Below are positions 17,888 through 26,281 of a DNA stretch of 64,000 nt, piece after piece (the first letter of the stretch is position 1; each line of letters opens with the position of its first letter). The notes under the pieces were generated by a model, which saw only the letters and a list, made by a program, of their open reading frames with translations, did no database searches and was not told the origin of the DNA. This stretch comes from JAWMQL01 sp033283165 (GTDB lineage Bacteria > Pseudomonadota > Gammaproteobacteria > Pseudomonadales > Halieaceae). The position numbers were made by a program, and so were the translations under genes. The DNA lies in contig JAWMQL010000005.1 of the NCBI GenBank assembly GCA_033283165.1, forward strand, positions 62,001-126,000, in the 5' to 3' direction.

Positions 17888-18910
17888 TCACTCGCCCGCG
17901 TTGGGACCGTAAAGGCCCACACCGAGTTCGGACGCAATGAACTGGATAGCCTTCATGCCGCGTACACTGTTGCCCGCCTCGTTCAATGGCGGCGAGAAGG
18001 TGGCGATGGCGAAACGCCCGGGGACCACCGCGACAATCCCTCCACCGACACCCGTCTTGGCGGGCAGGCCGGCGCTATACATCCACTCTCCCGACTCGTC
18101 ATAGAATCCAGCGGTCGCCATGATAGCCAGCAACTCGGGTACATCTTCTTTTTCCAGCAACTGCTTGCCGGTGATCGGGTTAATACCCTCGTTGGCCAGG
18201 GTTGCCCCCATGATGCCCAGGTCCCGCGTGTTGATACCGATCGAGCATTGCCGCGTGTAGACCCGCAGAGTCTCTTCCGGGTCACTGTACAGTCGGCCGT
18301 AGTTATACAGGAGATTGGCGATGCCCCGATTGCTCCACGAGGATTCGTACTCGGAATCGTAAACCTCCTCGAGCACCTTGAGATCGCGCCCGGCGAAGCC
18401 GCTGATATTGCCCAATACCTTCTTCCAGCGCTCCTCCTCGGACGCGGCCTCGACCAGGCTGACCGCGGCGATAGCCCCCGCATTTACCATTGGATTCACC
18501 GAGCGGCTCTCATACAGCTCCAGCGCAATCTTGGAATTGAACGGCAGGCCGGTGGGCTCGACACCGATCTTCTCGCGCAGGGTCCTCGGGCCCTGCTCCG
18601 CCATGATCAGGGCGGCGGTGAATGGCTTGGAGACGGACTGGATGGAAAACTCATAGTCCATTTCACCGGCGGAGTAGATCTTGCCCTCGCGGGTCACTAT
18701 CACCACGCCGAACATGTCGCTGGGCACCGTGGCGAGAATGGGTATGTAGTCCGCGTTAGCCCCTTCCTTGTTGTCCTTGAACCTGTCGTAGGCGCTATCC
18801 ACCACGCGCTGAAATTCCGCCGCCGTAATATTGCCGGCATAGGCACTGCCTATCTGCAACACCAGGACGCAGGAAGCCACTGCCAGCGTGCGCCAGAGTA
18901 TTACATTCAT
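17888..18910 (-). CDS. glsA: glutaminase A with N-terminal signal peptide (exported)
   Basis: A serine-dependent glutaminase converting glutamine to glutamate and ammonia. The catalytic motif QSVSKPF provides Ser92 and Lys95. NPMVNAGAI near 161 and the GLPAKTGVGGGI segment near 294 are characteristic of the family. Unlike the cytoplasmic E. coli enzymes, this protein starts with a hydrophobic segment ending ...GSAYAGN at about residue 27, a good Sec signal, so it should act in the periplasm. ATG 18910 follows GGAGG. The related asparaginase lies just upstream on the same strand, 89 bases away, suggesting joint expression for amide nitrogen scavenging. Confidence 0.9.
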   Translation of the reverse strand: MNVILWRTLAVASCVLVLQIGSAYAGNITAAEFQRVVDSAYDRFKDNKEGANADYIPILATVPSDMFGVVIVTREGKIYSAGEMDYEFSIQSVSKPFTAALIMAEQGPRTLREKIGVEPTGLPFNSKIALELYESRSVNPMVNAGAIAAVSLVEAASEEERWKKVLGNISGFAGRDLKVLEEVYDSEYESSWSNRGIANLLYNYGRLYSDPEETLRVYTRQCSIGINTRDLGIMGATLANEGINPITGKQLLEKEDVPELLAIMATAGFYDESGEWMYSAGLPAKTGVGGGIVAVVPGRFAIATFSPPLNEAGNSVRGMKAIQFIASELGVGLYGPNAGE

Positions 18911-18999
18911 GTCGGCCTCCTTGTTAATGGCGTCGCGCCCGGATCGGAAAGACCAGGCAACCATCAGATAGTGTAGTAGAGATTGCGGTCTGTCTCGGC

Positions 19000-20061
19000 T
19001 CAGTATTCGTTGAAATATGTCTGGATCTGCGCCGGATCCGTGGATTCAAGCAAGGCCAGTTTCAGGAGCACCCGGGCCTTGGCCGGGTTGAGCTCGCCCG
19101 ATGCCACGGTGCCGACCTGATCATCGTCGATCTCGACATTGCGCCCTACCGACCCCGACGGCAATCGGGTAGAGCGCACCACAACCACCCCCTCCCGGAT
19201 AGCCTGCTCCACGGCTTTCAGCGCGGCAGACGTCATGTTGCCGTTACCCACCCCCGCGGTAACGATGCCACGAGCACCGTTGGCCACGGCACTGCTGATC
19301 AAATCCGCCGAGACATCGGCATTGATGTAGATCACGTCCACCCGCGGCAGCGTGCCAACGCCAGCGACACTGAATTCGCTGCCAGTCCCGAAGCGCCGAT
19401 AGGGCCGTCGATAAAACGTGTTATCGCCGTAGAGGGAGACGCCCACCAGGCCTTTTTCCGGTGACTGGAATGTCTGTACATCGGTGGTGCTCGTCTTGGT
19501 CAATGCCCTCGCCCCGTGGATGTCATCGTTGGCAACCACCAGCACGCCGCGGCCTCGTGCTTCCGGGTCGGCGGCTACCGCCACAGCATTGTAGATATTC
19601 AGTGGACCGTCGGCAGAAAGTGCCGTCGAGGGCCTCATCGCCGCGGTCATGACCACCGGTTTGTCGCTGTGGACAGTCAGGTTGAGAAAGTAGGCGGTCT
19701 CTTCCAGGGTATCGGTCCCGTGGGTGATAACCACCCCGTCCACCTCCGCTTGCTGCAACAACTCATTGACCCGGGCAGCGAGCTTGAGCCAGATCGCATC
19801 GGACATGTCCTGGCTCCCGACGTTGGCGACTTGTTCGCCGCTGATACGGGCAAGCGCGTTGATTTGTGGCACGGCATCGATCAGCACGTCGACGCCGACC
19901 TGGCCAGAGGCGTAGCCCGCCTGCGTCCGGGTCTCCGCCGAACCGGCAATCGTCCCCCCGGTGGCCAGGATTACGATGCCCGGCTTGTCCGCCGCGGCGA
20001 CACCGCCACATAACAGCGCCACAGCCAACAGCGCCGCACAGAAAACCCCTGTTGATTTCAT
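19000..20061 (-). CDS. ansB: type II L-asparaginase, periplasmic
   Basis: The enzyme hydrolyses asparagine to aspartate and ammonia. The signal peptide runs to about residue 24 (GGVAAADK). The first catalytic Thr is in ATGGTIAGS (Thr37) and the second triad in THGTDTLEET near residue 115, with SQDM nearby. These and the signal peptide define type II. The length of 353 residues is typical. ATG 20061 is chosen because GGAG lies five bases upstream; a GTG two codons earlier is in frame. Together with the exported glutaminase it would release ammonia from amino-acid amides outside the cytoplasm. Confidence 0.9.
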   Translation of the reverse strand: MKSTGVFCAALLAVALLCGGVAAADKPGIVILATGGTIAGSAETRTQAGYASGQVGVDVLIDAVPQINALARISGEQVANVGSQDMSDAIWLKLAARVNELLQQAEVDGVVITHGTDTLEETAYFLNLTVHSDKPVVMTAAMRPSTALSADGPLNIYNAVAVAADPEARGRGVLVVANDDIHGARALTKTSTTDVQTFQSPEKGLVGVSLYGDNTFYRRPYRRFGTGSEFSVAGVGTLPRVDVIYINADVSADLISSAVANGARGIVTAGVGNGNMTSAALKAVEQAIREGVVVVRSTRLPSGSVGRNVEIDDDQVGTVASGELNPAKARVLLKLALLESTDPAQIQTYFNEY

Positions 20062-20115
20062 CTGCACTCCTTTATAAACCGTGATATCAGGTACCGGTCT
20101 GGCCTTTCGTCAGAG

Positions 20116-20301
20116 TCAGACAGCCTTCGTCTTCGACGTACCACAGCGCGAACAGCGATACACTGTCACCAACCTGCCCTGTTTGACATCGAACTGCTTT
20201 TTCTTATCAATCACCCACTTGTGGTGACCGTGCCGGCACAGGGTATTGCCCTTGTGCTTTTCCTTTAAAGAACGCTTTTTGAAAGGGATAACGTCGGCCA
20301 T
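20116..20301 (-). CDS. small zinc-ribbon-like hypothetical protein
   Basis: A basic 61-residue protein beginning MADVIPFKKRSLKEK. It has a possible metal site made of CRHGHH and CSRC (C-x2-C) separated by about 30 residues. Lys and Arg are abundant, which suggests nucleic-acid contact, but no family is recognised. Longer frames with upstream starts exist (to 20379); the shorter start is preferred because the added residues look like a non-coding extension. It lies upstream of the asparaginase gene on the same strand, divergent from the sulfatase. Confidence 0.55.
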   Translation of the reverse strand: MADVIPFKKRSLKEKHKGNTLCRHGHHKWVIDKKKQFDVKQGRLVTVYRCSRCGTSKTKAV

Positions 20302-20435
20302 CGCCCAAGTATGGGCGTATCGCTCCAGACTGACAATGACTGCTGCAGATACAACCGAGACGTCGCCCACCCCGTTCAAAAGCTGGTCTATGCTGTAGAT
20401 CGTCGATGGAATTACTTATCCGGGGTGGGTGCGAG

Positions 20436-21896
20436 ATGCTGAAATTTTTAAGAGCGTGGCTGTCACCCCTGGCCCTGGTGCTGGCGACCTCGGCACAGGC
20501 CAACGATGAGCGTCCCAATATCGTCCTGATGCTGGTCGATAACTTCGGTTACGGCGACCTGGGGTCCTACGGCGGAGGCGAACTGCGAGGCGTACCGACC
20601 CCCCGGCTGGACGAGTTGGCCAACCAGGGCCTGCGACTGACCAACTTCAATGTGGAGCCGGAGTGCACCCCCACCCGCTCCGCCCTGATGACGGGGCGCC
20701 TGCCGGTCCGCAGCGGTACCTCGGCGGTGGTGACGCTGGGCGGACCGGAGGGTATCGCGCCATGGGAATATACCCTGGCGGAACTGCTGTCCGATGCCGG
20801 TTACGCCACCGCGCTGTTTGGCAAGTGGCACCTGGGCAATGTCCAGGGCCGCTTCCCGACCGACCAGGGCTTTGACCTCTGGTGGGGTTTTGCCCGCAGC
20901 AGTAATGCGCCGCTGCGAGCCCTGCAGCCTGGCTACGACCCGGATCTTGCCCCGCCCGAGGGCCTGTGGGAGGGCCGCAAGGGCGAGCCCAGCCGCCGTG
21001 TCGGGGACTACGACCTGGCGATGCGCCGGCGTATGGATCGCGAGATCACCGAGCGCGGCATCGCCTGGCTGACGCGCCAGGCCGGTAAAAAACAGCCATT
21101 TTTCCTCTACCTGCCCTTTTCCCAACCGCACAGTCCACCGCTGCCGCACCCGGATTTCGACCGCCCCGGTAAGAGCGACTACCAGAATACCCTGGCGGAA
21201 ATCGACCATAACGCCGGTCGCGTACTCGATGCCATCGCAGCCGCGGGCGTTGCCGATAATACGCTGGTAATCTGGGCCAGTGACAACGGCCCCGAGACCA
21301 TGCAGGGCATCGGCATCCAGTACGGCGGGCAATCCGATAGCGGGCCGTTTCGCGGCGAATTCCCCAGCGCCTGGGAGGGGGCAATCAGGGTGCCTGCGCT
21401 GTTGCGCTGGCCAGACCGCATCGAGCCAGGCCGTGTCAGCAACGAGATCGTCACCATCCTCGATTTTTACCGCACCCTGGCCACCCTGGCCGGCGCCCCG
21501 GAGCGGATTCCCCGGGACCGCGCCGTGGACTCGCTGGATCTCGGTGCCTTCCTGTTCGAAAACGAACCCAACTCGCCCCGCGAGCATGTCCTGTACTTCT
21601 ACGACGGGGACCTGCTGGCGATAAAATGGCGTAATTATAAAAGCCACCTGATGGCGCGGGTGCCGGCGACCGGCGCCGTGGTGAGTGCCGGCCAGGGCGT
21701 GTTGAGTGCCTACCACCAGAAGCTGGGGCCACCGATGGTGTTCGACCTGGAAAATGACCCCAAGGAATTGTGGAATATCAATGCGCCCAACCAATGGCTT
21801 GGCGAGATCGGCGGGCGCCTCATCCACGACTTCTACGTCAGCGTACGCCGTTTCCCCAATGTCCCGCCGGGAGCAGATGGACCACCTGGCCAGTAA
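20436..21896 (+). CDS. arylsulfatase, exported (cysteine-type)
   Basis: A 486-residue type I sulfatase that would cleave a sulfate ester outside the cytoplasm. The signal peptide ends around residue 22 (TSAQAND). The sulfatase signature CTPTRSALMTGR places the formylglycine-forming Cys at 77. The metal segment reads LVDNFGYGDLG, so the second Asp of the usual DD pair is Asn. Other conserved parts are FGKWHLG and SDNGPE near residue 285. A formylglycine-generating enzyme is needed for maturation and is not in the window. It is convergent with the DAO oxidase gene, six bases apart. Confidence 0.85.
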   Translation: MLKFLRAWLSPLALVLATSAQANDERPNIVLMLVDNFGYGDLGSYGGGELRGVPTPRLDELANQGLRLTNFNVEPECTPTRSALMTGRLPVRSGTSAVVTLGGPEGIAPWEYTLAELLSDAGYATALFGKWHLGNVQGRFPTDQGFDLWWGFARSSNAPLRALQPGYDPDLAPPEGLWEGRKGEPSRRVGDYDLAMRRRMDREITERGIAWLTRQAGKKQPFFLYLPFSQPHSPPLPHPDFDRPGKSDYQNTLAEIDHNAGRVLDAIAAAGVADNTLVIWASDNGPETMQGIGIQYGGQSDSGPFRGEFPSAWEGAIRVPALLRWPDRIEPGRVSNEIVTILDFYRTLATLAGAPERIPRDRAVDSLDLGAFLFENEPNSPREHVLYFYDGDLLAIKWRNYKSHLMARVPATGAVVSAGQGVLSAYHQKLGPPMVFDLENDPKELWNINAPNQWLGEIGGRLIHDFYVSVRRFPNVPPGADGPPGQ

Positions 21897-21902
21897 GTCA
21901 CT

Positions 21903-23252
21903 TTAACGCCCTATGCCTCGCCGCAGGATCTGCCGATTGCGCCAGGCGTCGATGCCGTTAACCAGCGCCAGCAAGGAGCGTACACCCAGCCAGCGGAATG
22001 GCTCGGGCGGCAACCAGGCGGGCTTGCAGCTGATCAGGTCGTACCAGGGATTGTTGCGCCCCTGGATGCGGTCCGCCAACAGCCCGCCAACAGTGAGCGC
22101 CTGGGCCACGCCATGGCCGTTGTAGCCGACGCCGTAATAGAGTCCCGGCTGGCGCGGTGATTCGCCGATAATCGGTATGAAGTTCAGGGTCATGCCGATC
22201 CAGCCGCTCCAGCCGTGGGCGAAGGGCAGGTCGCCAAGGGTGGGAAAGCGATCCCGGAACTCCCCCAGATTCGCTGCCATCGAGGCATCCTTTACTCCGC
22301 CATGGGAGCCCGGCTTGCCGCCGAAAAAGTACCGCACGTGCTTGGAACCTCCAATGATGGTGCGTTGCGCCGTCAGCCGATAGCTGAGCAGGCTCTCGTG
22401 AGCAGTGTAGATGCCCTCCCGCCCCGACCAGCCGCCAATCGCGTCAATCTGGGCATCCGTTAGCGGCTCGGTCTCGAACAGCGTTACCCCAAAGGCATAC
22501 AGGCGATGGCCGGGCTCGCCGATCTCGGGCGTCCAGGCATTGCTGGCCATGACCACGCGGTCGGCACTGACGGTGCCCCGGTCGGTCTCCACCCGGGCTG
22601 GCGTGTCCCGTGTTACCCGCTGCACCCGGGTGTGCTCGTAAATCCGGACCCCCGCCGCCAGCGCGGCCTGGCGCAGCCCCAGCACCAGCTTGCCCGGGTG
22701 CAGTGTGCCGCCCACCTCCTCCAGGGCGCCGCAGAGAAAGGCTTTCGGGATGCCGCGTTCGCGCATTTCAGCAGCCTCGACGAATCGCACCCTGGCGCCG
22801 ATCTCCTGTGCTGCCGCGGTGGCGCGGCGCAGGCGCGGTTCCTGGGCCGGGTGCACGACTGACATGATGTTGCCGCCCGGATGGTAGTCACAGTCGATGC
22901 CGTACTCGACCATGAGCTGTTCGGCGGTTTCCACACAATGGTCGGCGAAACTCGCCAACCTGCCGGCGCGCTCCGCACCGAACAGCATGATGGCGGTCGG
23001 CATGTCCTTGCAGATCGTGGGCGTCAGGTGCCCGGCATTACGACCGCTCGCCCCGTAACCACAGAATTCGCGTTCCAGGATCACCGCGTCGGTACCCATC
23101 TGCTTGAGCGCCAGCGCAGTCGACAGGCCCGTGAAGCCGCCGCCGACGATAGCGACATCGGCGCGGATATCACCATCGAGCGCAGCCTGCAGATCCAGCG
23201 GCGGGTCGAGATAGGGACTCAGGGGCAGGAAGCGTGTGCCGGCATCGGTCAC
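21903..23252 (-). CDS. FAD-dependent oxidoreductase of the DAO family
   Basis: A 449-residue flavoenzyme. The Rossmann motif VAIVGGGFTGLSTALALKQ begins near residue 33 and binds FAD. CGYGASGRNAGHL near 64-76 is the pattern seen in gamma-glutamylputrescine oxidase and glycine-oxidase-like enzymes. The motif GYNGHGVAQA near 385 is the C-terminal FAD contact. The likely chemistry is oxidation of a primary or secondary amine, or of an amino acid, producing H2O2. It follows the first DUF3604 gene by 24 bases on the same strand, so the two are probably one operon under the AraC-type element at 25225. Confidence 0.8.
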   Translation of the reverse strand: MTDAGTRFLPLSPYLDPPLDLQAALDGDIRADVAIVGGGFTGLSTALALKQMGTDAVILEREFCGYGASGRNAGHLTPTICKDMPTAIMLFGAERAGRLASFADHCVETAEQLMVEYGIDCDYHPGGNIMSVVHPAQEPRLRRATAAAQEIGARVRFVEAAEMRERGIPKAFLCGALEEVGGTLHPGKLVLGLRQAALAAGVRIYEHTRVQRVTRDTPARVETDRGTVSADRVVMASNAWTPEIGEPGHRLYAFGVTLFETEPLTDAQIDAIGGWSGREGIYTAHESLLSYRLTAQRTIIGGSKHVRYFFGGKPGSHGGVKDASMAANLGEFRDRFPTLGDLPFAHGWSGWIGMTLNFIPIIGESPRQPGLYYGVGYNGHGVAQALTVGGLLADRIQGRNNPWYDLISCKPAWLPPEPFRWLGVRSLLALVNGIDAWRNRQILRRGIGR

Positions 23253-23276
23253 CGCGTATGCACCTCGCCGTTCAGG

Positions 23277-25166
23277 TCACGGCGCCTCGGACCCCGCCGG
23301 GGGGTAGTACCAGATTGGCGAGCTGTAGGCGCGTTCCTGCAGAACCGTCGTCGCGCCCTCCGGCAAGGTGGCGCCCAGACGCACCGCGTCGTAGGCGGTC
23401 CAACGGGGTGTGGGAATCTCCAGCACGCGCAAGTAGTAAAAGGCCTCCTGCTGCGGGTCGAAGTCCGGATCCCGCCACACAGCCGTGAGTTCGGCGCTGC
23501 CGATGGTATTGGTCCAGGACGCCGTCGCCAGGTCCACGGTGTTGCCCACCGGCGGCAGTTTTCCGTTGCGATCGGGTCGCCGGTCGCCGGACCACGCCAC
23601 ATCGAACACTTTCTCCCTGGGCTCCCCGGCGCTGTCGAGCCAGCCCTTCACGATCTGGATACGATCGAGGTTGGCTCCTTCCGGGTCGCGGAGCGCGGCA
23701 ACCAGGAAACCCGGCGCCTGGCCATCCTCGGCAGGAGGCAGGGTGGCGCCCATGGGTACGCCCCGTGTGTAGCCCGCGGCTGCCAGGTCGGGTGCCGCGG
23801 CATCGGCGTCGGTGAACGACCAGCCGCCGAAGAATCGCACGGTCATGCGCGGCCCGGTGGTGCCGTACACCTCGCGGCGCTTCATGGCATCCCAGAGCGC
23901 TTCCCGGGTGTTCGCCGTGGCCCACACTGCGGCGTAGCCGGAGGCCACCTGCTCCCAGCCGAGCAATTCGCCCGCGGGTCCCTTGCGCTGCACCCGGCTC
24001 ATCCGTTCCGGCGAGGGTTCCTTGGCCGCGTGCTTGCCGAAAAAATTGTTCTCCTCCACCGCGGACAGCGACGTGTGTGAATCGGTGCTGCCGATCATCC
24101 CGAACTCGAACGGATTACCGCCCAGCGCCTTGCGCATCGCGAGTCCGTTCTTGAGCGCCTCGCGGGCGTACTCCCCCTTGAGCATCTCGTTGGTTTTGGC
24201 CTGGCTCAGGTCCAGGTTCCCCACGTCCCAGGTTTCAAAGTCCGCGAATTCATCGTTCGGCGACAGAAACGGGTGGGCCTCACCATCACCCTTGATCTGG
24301 CTCACCTCCAGCAGCGGCTCCCACTGGCGTCGCCGGTCGGCATAGTCGCGGTCGATCGGGCCGCCCGCCAGGGTCACGTCGGCGAACATCATGCCGTTGC
24401 TCAGGTTGGCGTTGTGTGGAATCGCCAGTACCTGGCCACCGGTTTTCTCCTGGTAGCCGGCCAGGTACCGCCACAAATCCTCGGGATCGGGGCTGTCGCC
24501 CAGGGTGTAGGGCAGCACCTGGCCGGCGCGCTCCGCGCCATCGCGAAACACCACTACACGGTGCAGGTTGTTACCCTTGACCAGGGAGGTCCACTCGAAT
24601 CCGATAAAGGCGGTGAAGTTGCCCGGATCATTGAATTGCTCGGCCGCCTCCAGGTTGTCATCCCAGACCGACCGCATCAGCACCGGGTCATTGGTTTTCC
24701 ACGGCAGCGTGCCCTGGGCGAAGCCGTTGACGACTTCCGCGGCCACAAGGACCCCCTTGCCTTCCTGCAGCAACTTGCGCCAGCGGCGACCCAACTCTTC
24801 CTTCATCAGTTCCGGGTGGCCGCTGACCAGCATGTTGAAAAAACCCATGCCGTCGGAGTGGTCGGCGATCACCAGAAAGTCCAGGGGCCGCCGCAGACGG
24901 GCTCGCTGGCCGGAGGATGACAGCACGGTTTCGCCACGGGCAAAGCGGTAGGCGTCGTCCAGTCCCAGCCGGGTGCCGCGGGCCGCCGCGTCCGTGGACG
25001 CGTCGGTGTGCAGGTGGGTATCGCCCCAGAACACGCGGGTGGGCGCCGGCAGGCTGGCGTTGGGTGAATAGTCGGCGGCGATGCCGGCGGCGCTCCAGAC
25101 CAGCAGGAGCGCGCTGAGGCTGATGCGCAAGACAGATCGACGCCGGGGGGCGAAGGACACACTCAT
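23277..25166 (-). CDS. DUF3604 protein, exported (paralogue 1)
   Basis: A protein of 629 residues. The signal peptide is visible (RRSVLRISLSALLLVWSAAG...AAD). After it comes FWGDTHLHTDASTDA, a PHP-like His-x-His site, then DFLVIADHSDGMG, and later GMIGSTDSHT. These Asp/His clusters suggest a metal-dependent hydrolase, but no enzyme of the DUF3604 family has a described activity known to me. ATG 25166 is chosen because AAGGAG precedes it and it begins the signal peptide; the frame extends upstream without support. A second copy lies at 33600. The pairing with a DAO oxidase and neighbouring sulfatases suggests a degradative role. Confidence 0.8.
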   Translation of the reverse strand: MSVSFAPRRRSVLRISLSALLLVWSAAGIAADYSPNASLPAPTRVFWGDTHLHTDASTDAAARGTRLGLDDAYRFARGETVLSSSGQRARLRRPLDFLVIADHSDGMGFFNMLVSGHPELMKEELGRRWRKLLQEGKGVLVAAEVVNGFAQGTLPWKTNDPVLMRSVWDDNLEAAEQFNDPGNFTAFIGFEWTSLVKGNNLHRVVVFRDGAERAGQVLPYTLGDSPDPEDLWRYLAGYQEKTGGQVLAIPHNANLSNGMMFADVTLAGGPIDRDYADRRRQWEPLLEVSQIKGDGEAHPFLSPNDEFADFETWDVGNLDLSQAKTNEMLKGEYAREALKNGLAMRKALGGNPFEFGMIGSTDSHTSLSAVEENNFFGKHAAKEPSPERMSRVQRKGPAGELLGWEQVASGYAAVWATANTREALWDAMKRREVYGTTGPRMTVRFFGGWSFTDADAAAPDLAAAGYTRGVPMGATLPPAEDGQAPGFLVAALRDPEGANLDRIQIVKGWLDSAGEPREKVFDVAWSGDRRPDRNGKLPPVGNTVDLATASWTNTIGSAELTAVWRDPDFDPQQEAFYYLRVLEIPTPRWTAYDAVRLGATLPEGATTVLQERAYSSPIWYYPPAGSEAP

Positions 25167-25224
25167 GACTGTTCTCCTTGACGACAGGCTTTGCAGAACA
25201 CTAACGCCATCTCGATGGCCCGGC

Positions 25225-25240
25225 TTGATATTTCGCGACA
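25225..25240 (+). promoter_or_regulatory. candidate AraC-type regulator site (copy 1)
   Basis: TTGATATTTCGCGACA lies in the divergent gap between the first DUF3604 gene and the AraC gene, about 59 bases upstream of the former and 40 upstream of the latter. The identical 16-mer is found at 35517. A clear second half-site at 21 bases is not seen here. Confidence 0.6.
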
Positions 25241-25279
25241 GTCGCCCTACATTCCAATGAATAACAACAAGGTGAGCAC

Positions 25280-26281
25280 ATGTCGGACTATCTCGTGCGC
25301 GGCTCAGCGCTGGAAGGTTATGATCGGCTCGTCCTGGAACTCGGCGGCGATCCCGCGACACTGCGCCGCCAGGCCGGTATTGACCCGGGCGAATTGCCCC
25401 AGGACAGCTGGATATCCTATCGCGCGTTTCTCACCCTGCTGGAAAACAGCGCCCGCAGCCTCGACTGCCCGCTGTTCGGACTCAATCTGTCGCGCTACCA
25501 GGATATCGGCATTCTCGGCACGGTGGGTTTCGTCATGCGCGAGGCGCCCGACGTGGGTACGGCCCTGTCCGAGCTGAGCCGTTATTTCTCGCTTCACAAC
25601 CAGGGTGGCGAGGTCAATCTCAGCGTGCACGGGAACGTGGCCAGTATCAGCTTCGAGCAGAAGTTACCCGGTCTTGTCGGCACCACCCAGCAACTCGACC
25701 TGGTACTGGGCATCGGCCTGAAATTAATGCGCCTGCTCTGCGGCCAGGACTGGAATCCGAGTACCGTCTACGTGATGCACAAGGAGCCCCGGGACCGCAC
25801 ACCTTTCCGCAAGCTGTTCGACGCGCCGGTCCTGTTCAACGCGGAAATGTCCATGTTCACCTTTCCCGCGGAGGTCCTGTCGCGCAAAATCTCCAATGCC
25901 GACAGCGACCTGCACCGTGTGCTGGAACAGCACCTGGCAATCATCAAAGAGAGTTTTCCGGAGAACTACCCGGACCAGATCCGCTACCTGATCCGCCAGG
26001 CGCTGCTAACCGGCGACTGCTCCATCGAGCGGGTCGCGGGCTACCTGTCCATCACCAAGCGTACGCTGCAACGGCGCCTGAAATCAGAGGGCACCAGTTA
26101 CAAGGCGCTGCTGGAAGAAGTGCGATTCAATATCGCGTCCCGCTATCTGCGGGAGTCCGGTTCCTCGCTCACCATCCTGGCTGACATGCTCGGCTACAGC
26201 GAACTGAGCGCGTTTTCCAATGCCTTCAAGACTCAGACCGGACTGTCGCCGCGCCAGTGGCGAGCACAATACGCTCACTGA
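25280..26281 (+). CDS. AraC family transcriptional regulator
   Basis: A 333-residue regulator. Residues 15-200 fit the arabinose-binding-like N-terminal domain found in OruR/ArgR-type AraC proteins (DISWISYR-like start, then RYFSLHNQGGEV). The C-terminus carries a double helix-turn-helix: CSIERVAGYLSITKRTLQRR and the second SSLTILADMLGYSELSAFSN with TGLSPRQWR at the end. The ligand is unknown. The gene is divergent from the DUF3604-DAO operon, and its 3-prime end overlaps the convergent VOC-SDR gene by 56 bases. The shared 16-mer near its promoter and upstream of the other island units makes it the likely local regulator. Confidence 0.85.
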   Translation: MSDYLVRGSALEGYDRLVLELGGDPATLRRQAGIDPGELPQDSWISYRAFLTLLENSARSLDCPLFGLNLSRYQDIGILGTVGFVMREAPDVGTALSELSRYFSLHNQGGEVNLSVHGNVASISFEQKLPGLVGTTQQLDLVLGIGLKLMRLLCGQDWNPSTVYVMHKEPRDRTPFRKLFDAPVLFNAEMSMFTFPAEVLSRKISNADSDLHRVLEQHLAIIKESFPENYPDQIRYLIRQALLTGDCSIERVAGYLSITKRTLQRRLKSEGTSYKALLEEVRFNIASRYLRESGSSLTILADMLGYSELSAFSNAFKTQTGLSPRQWRAQYAH

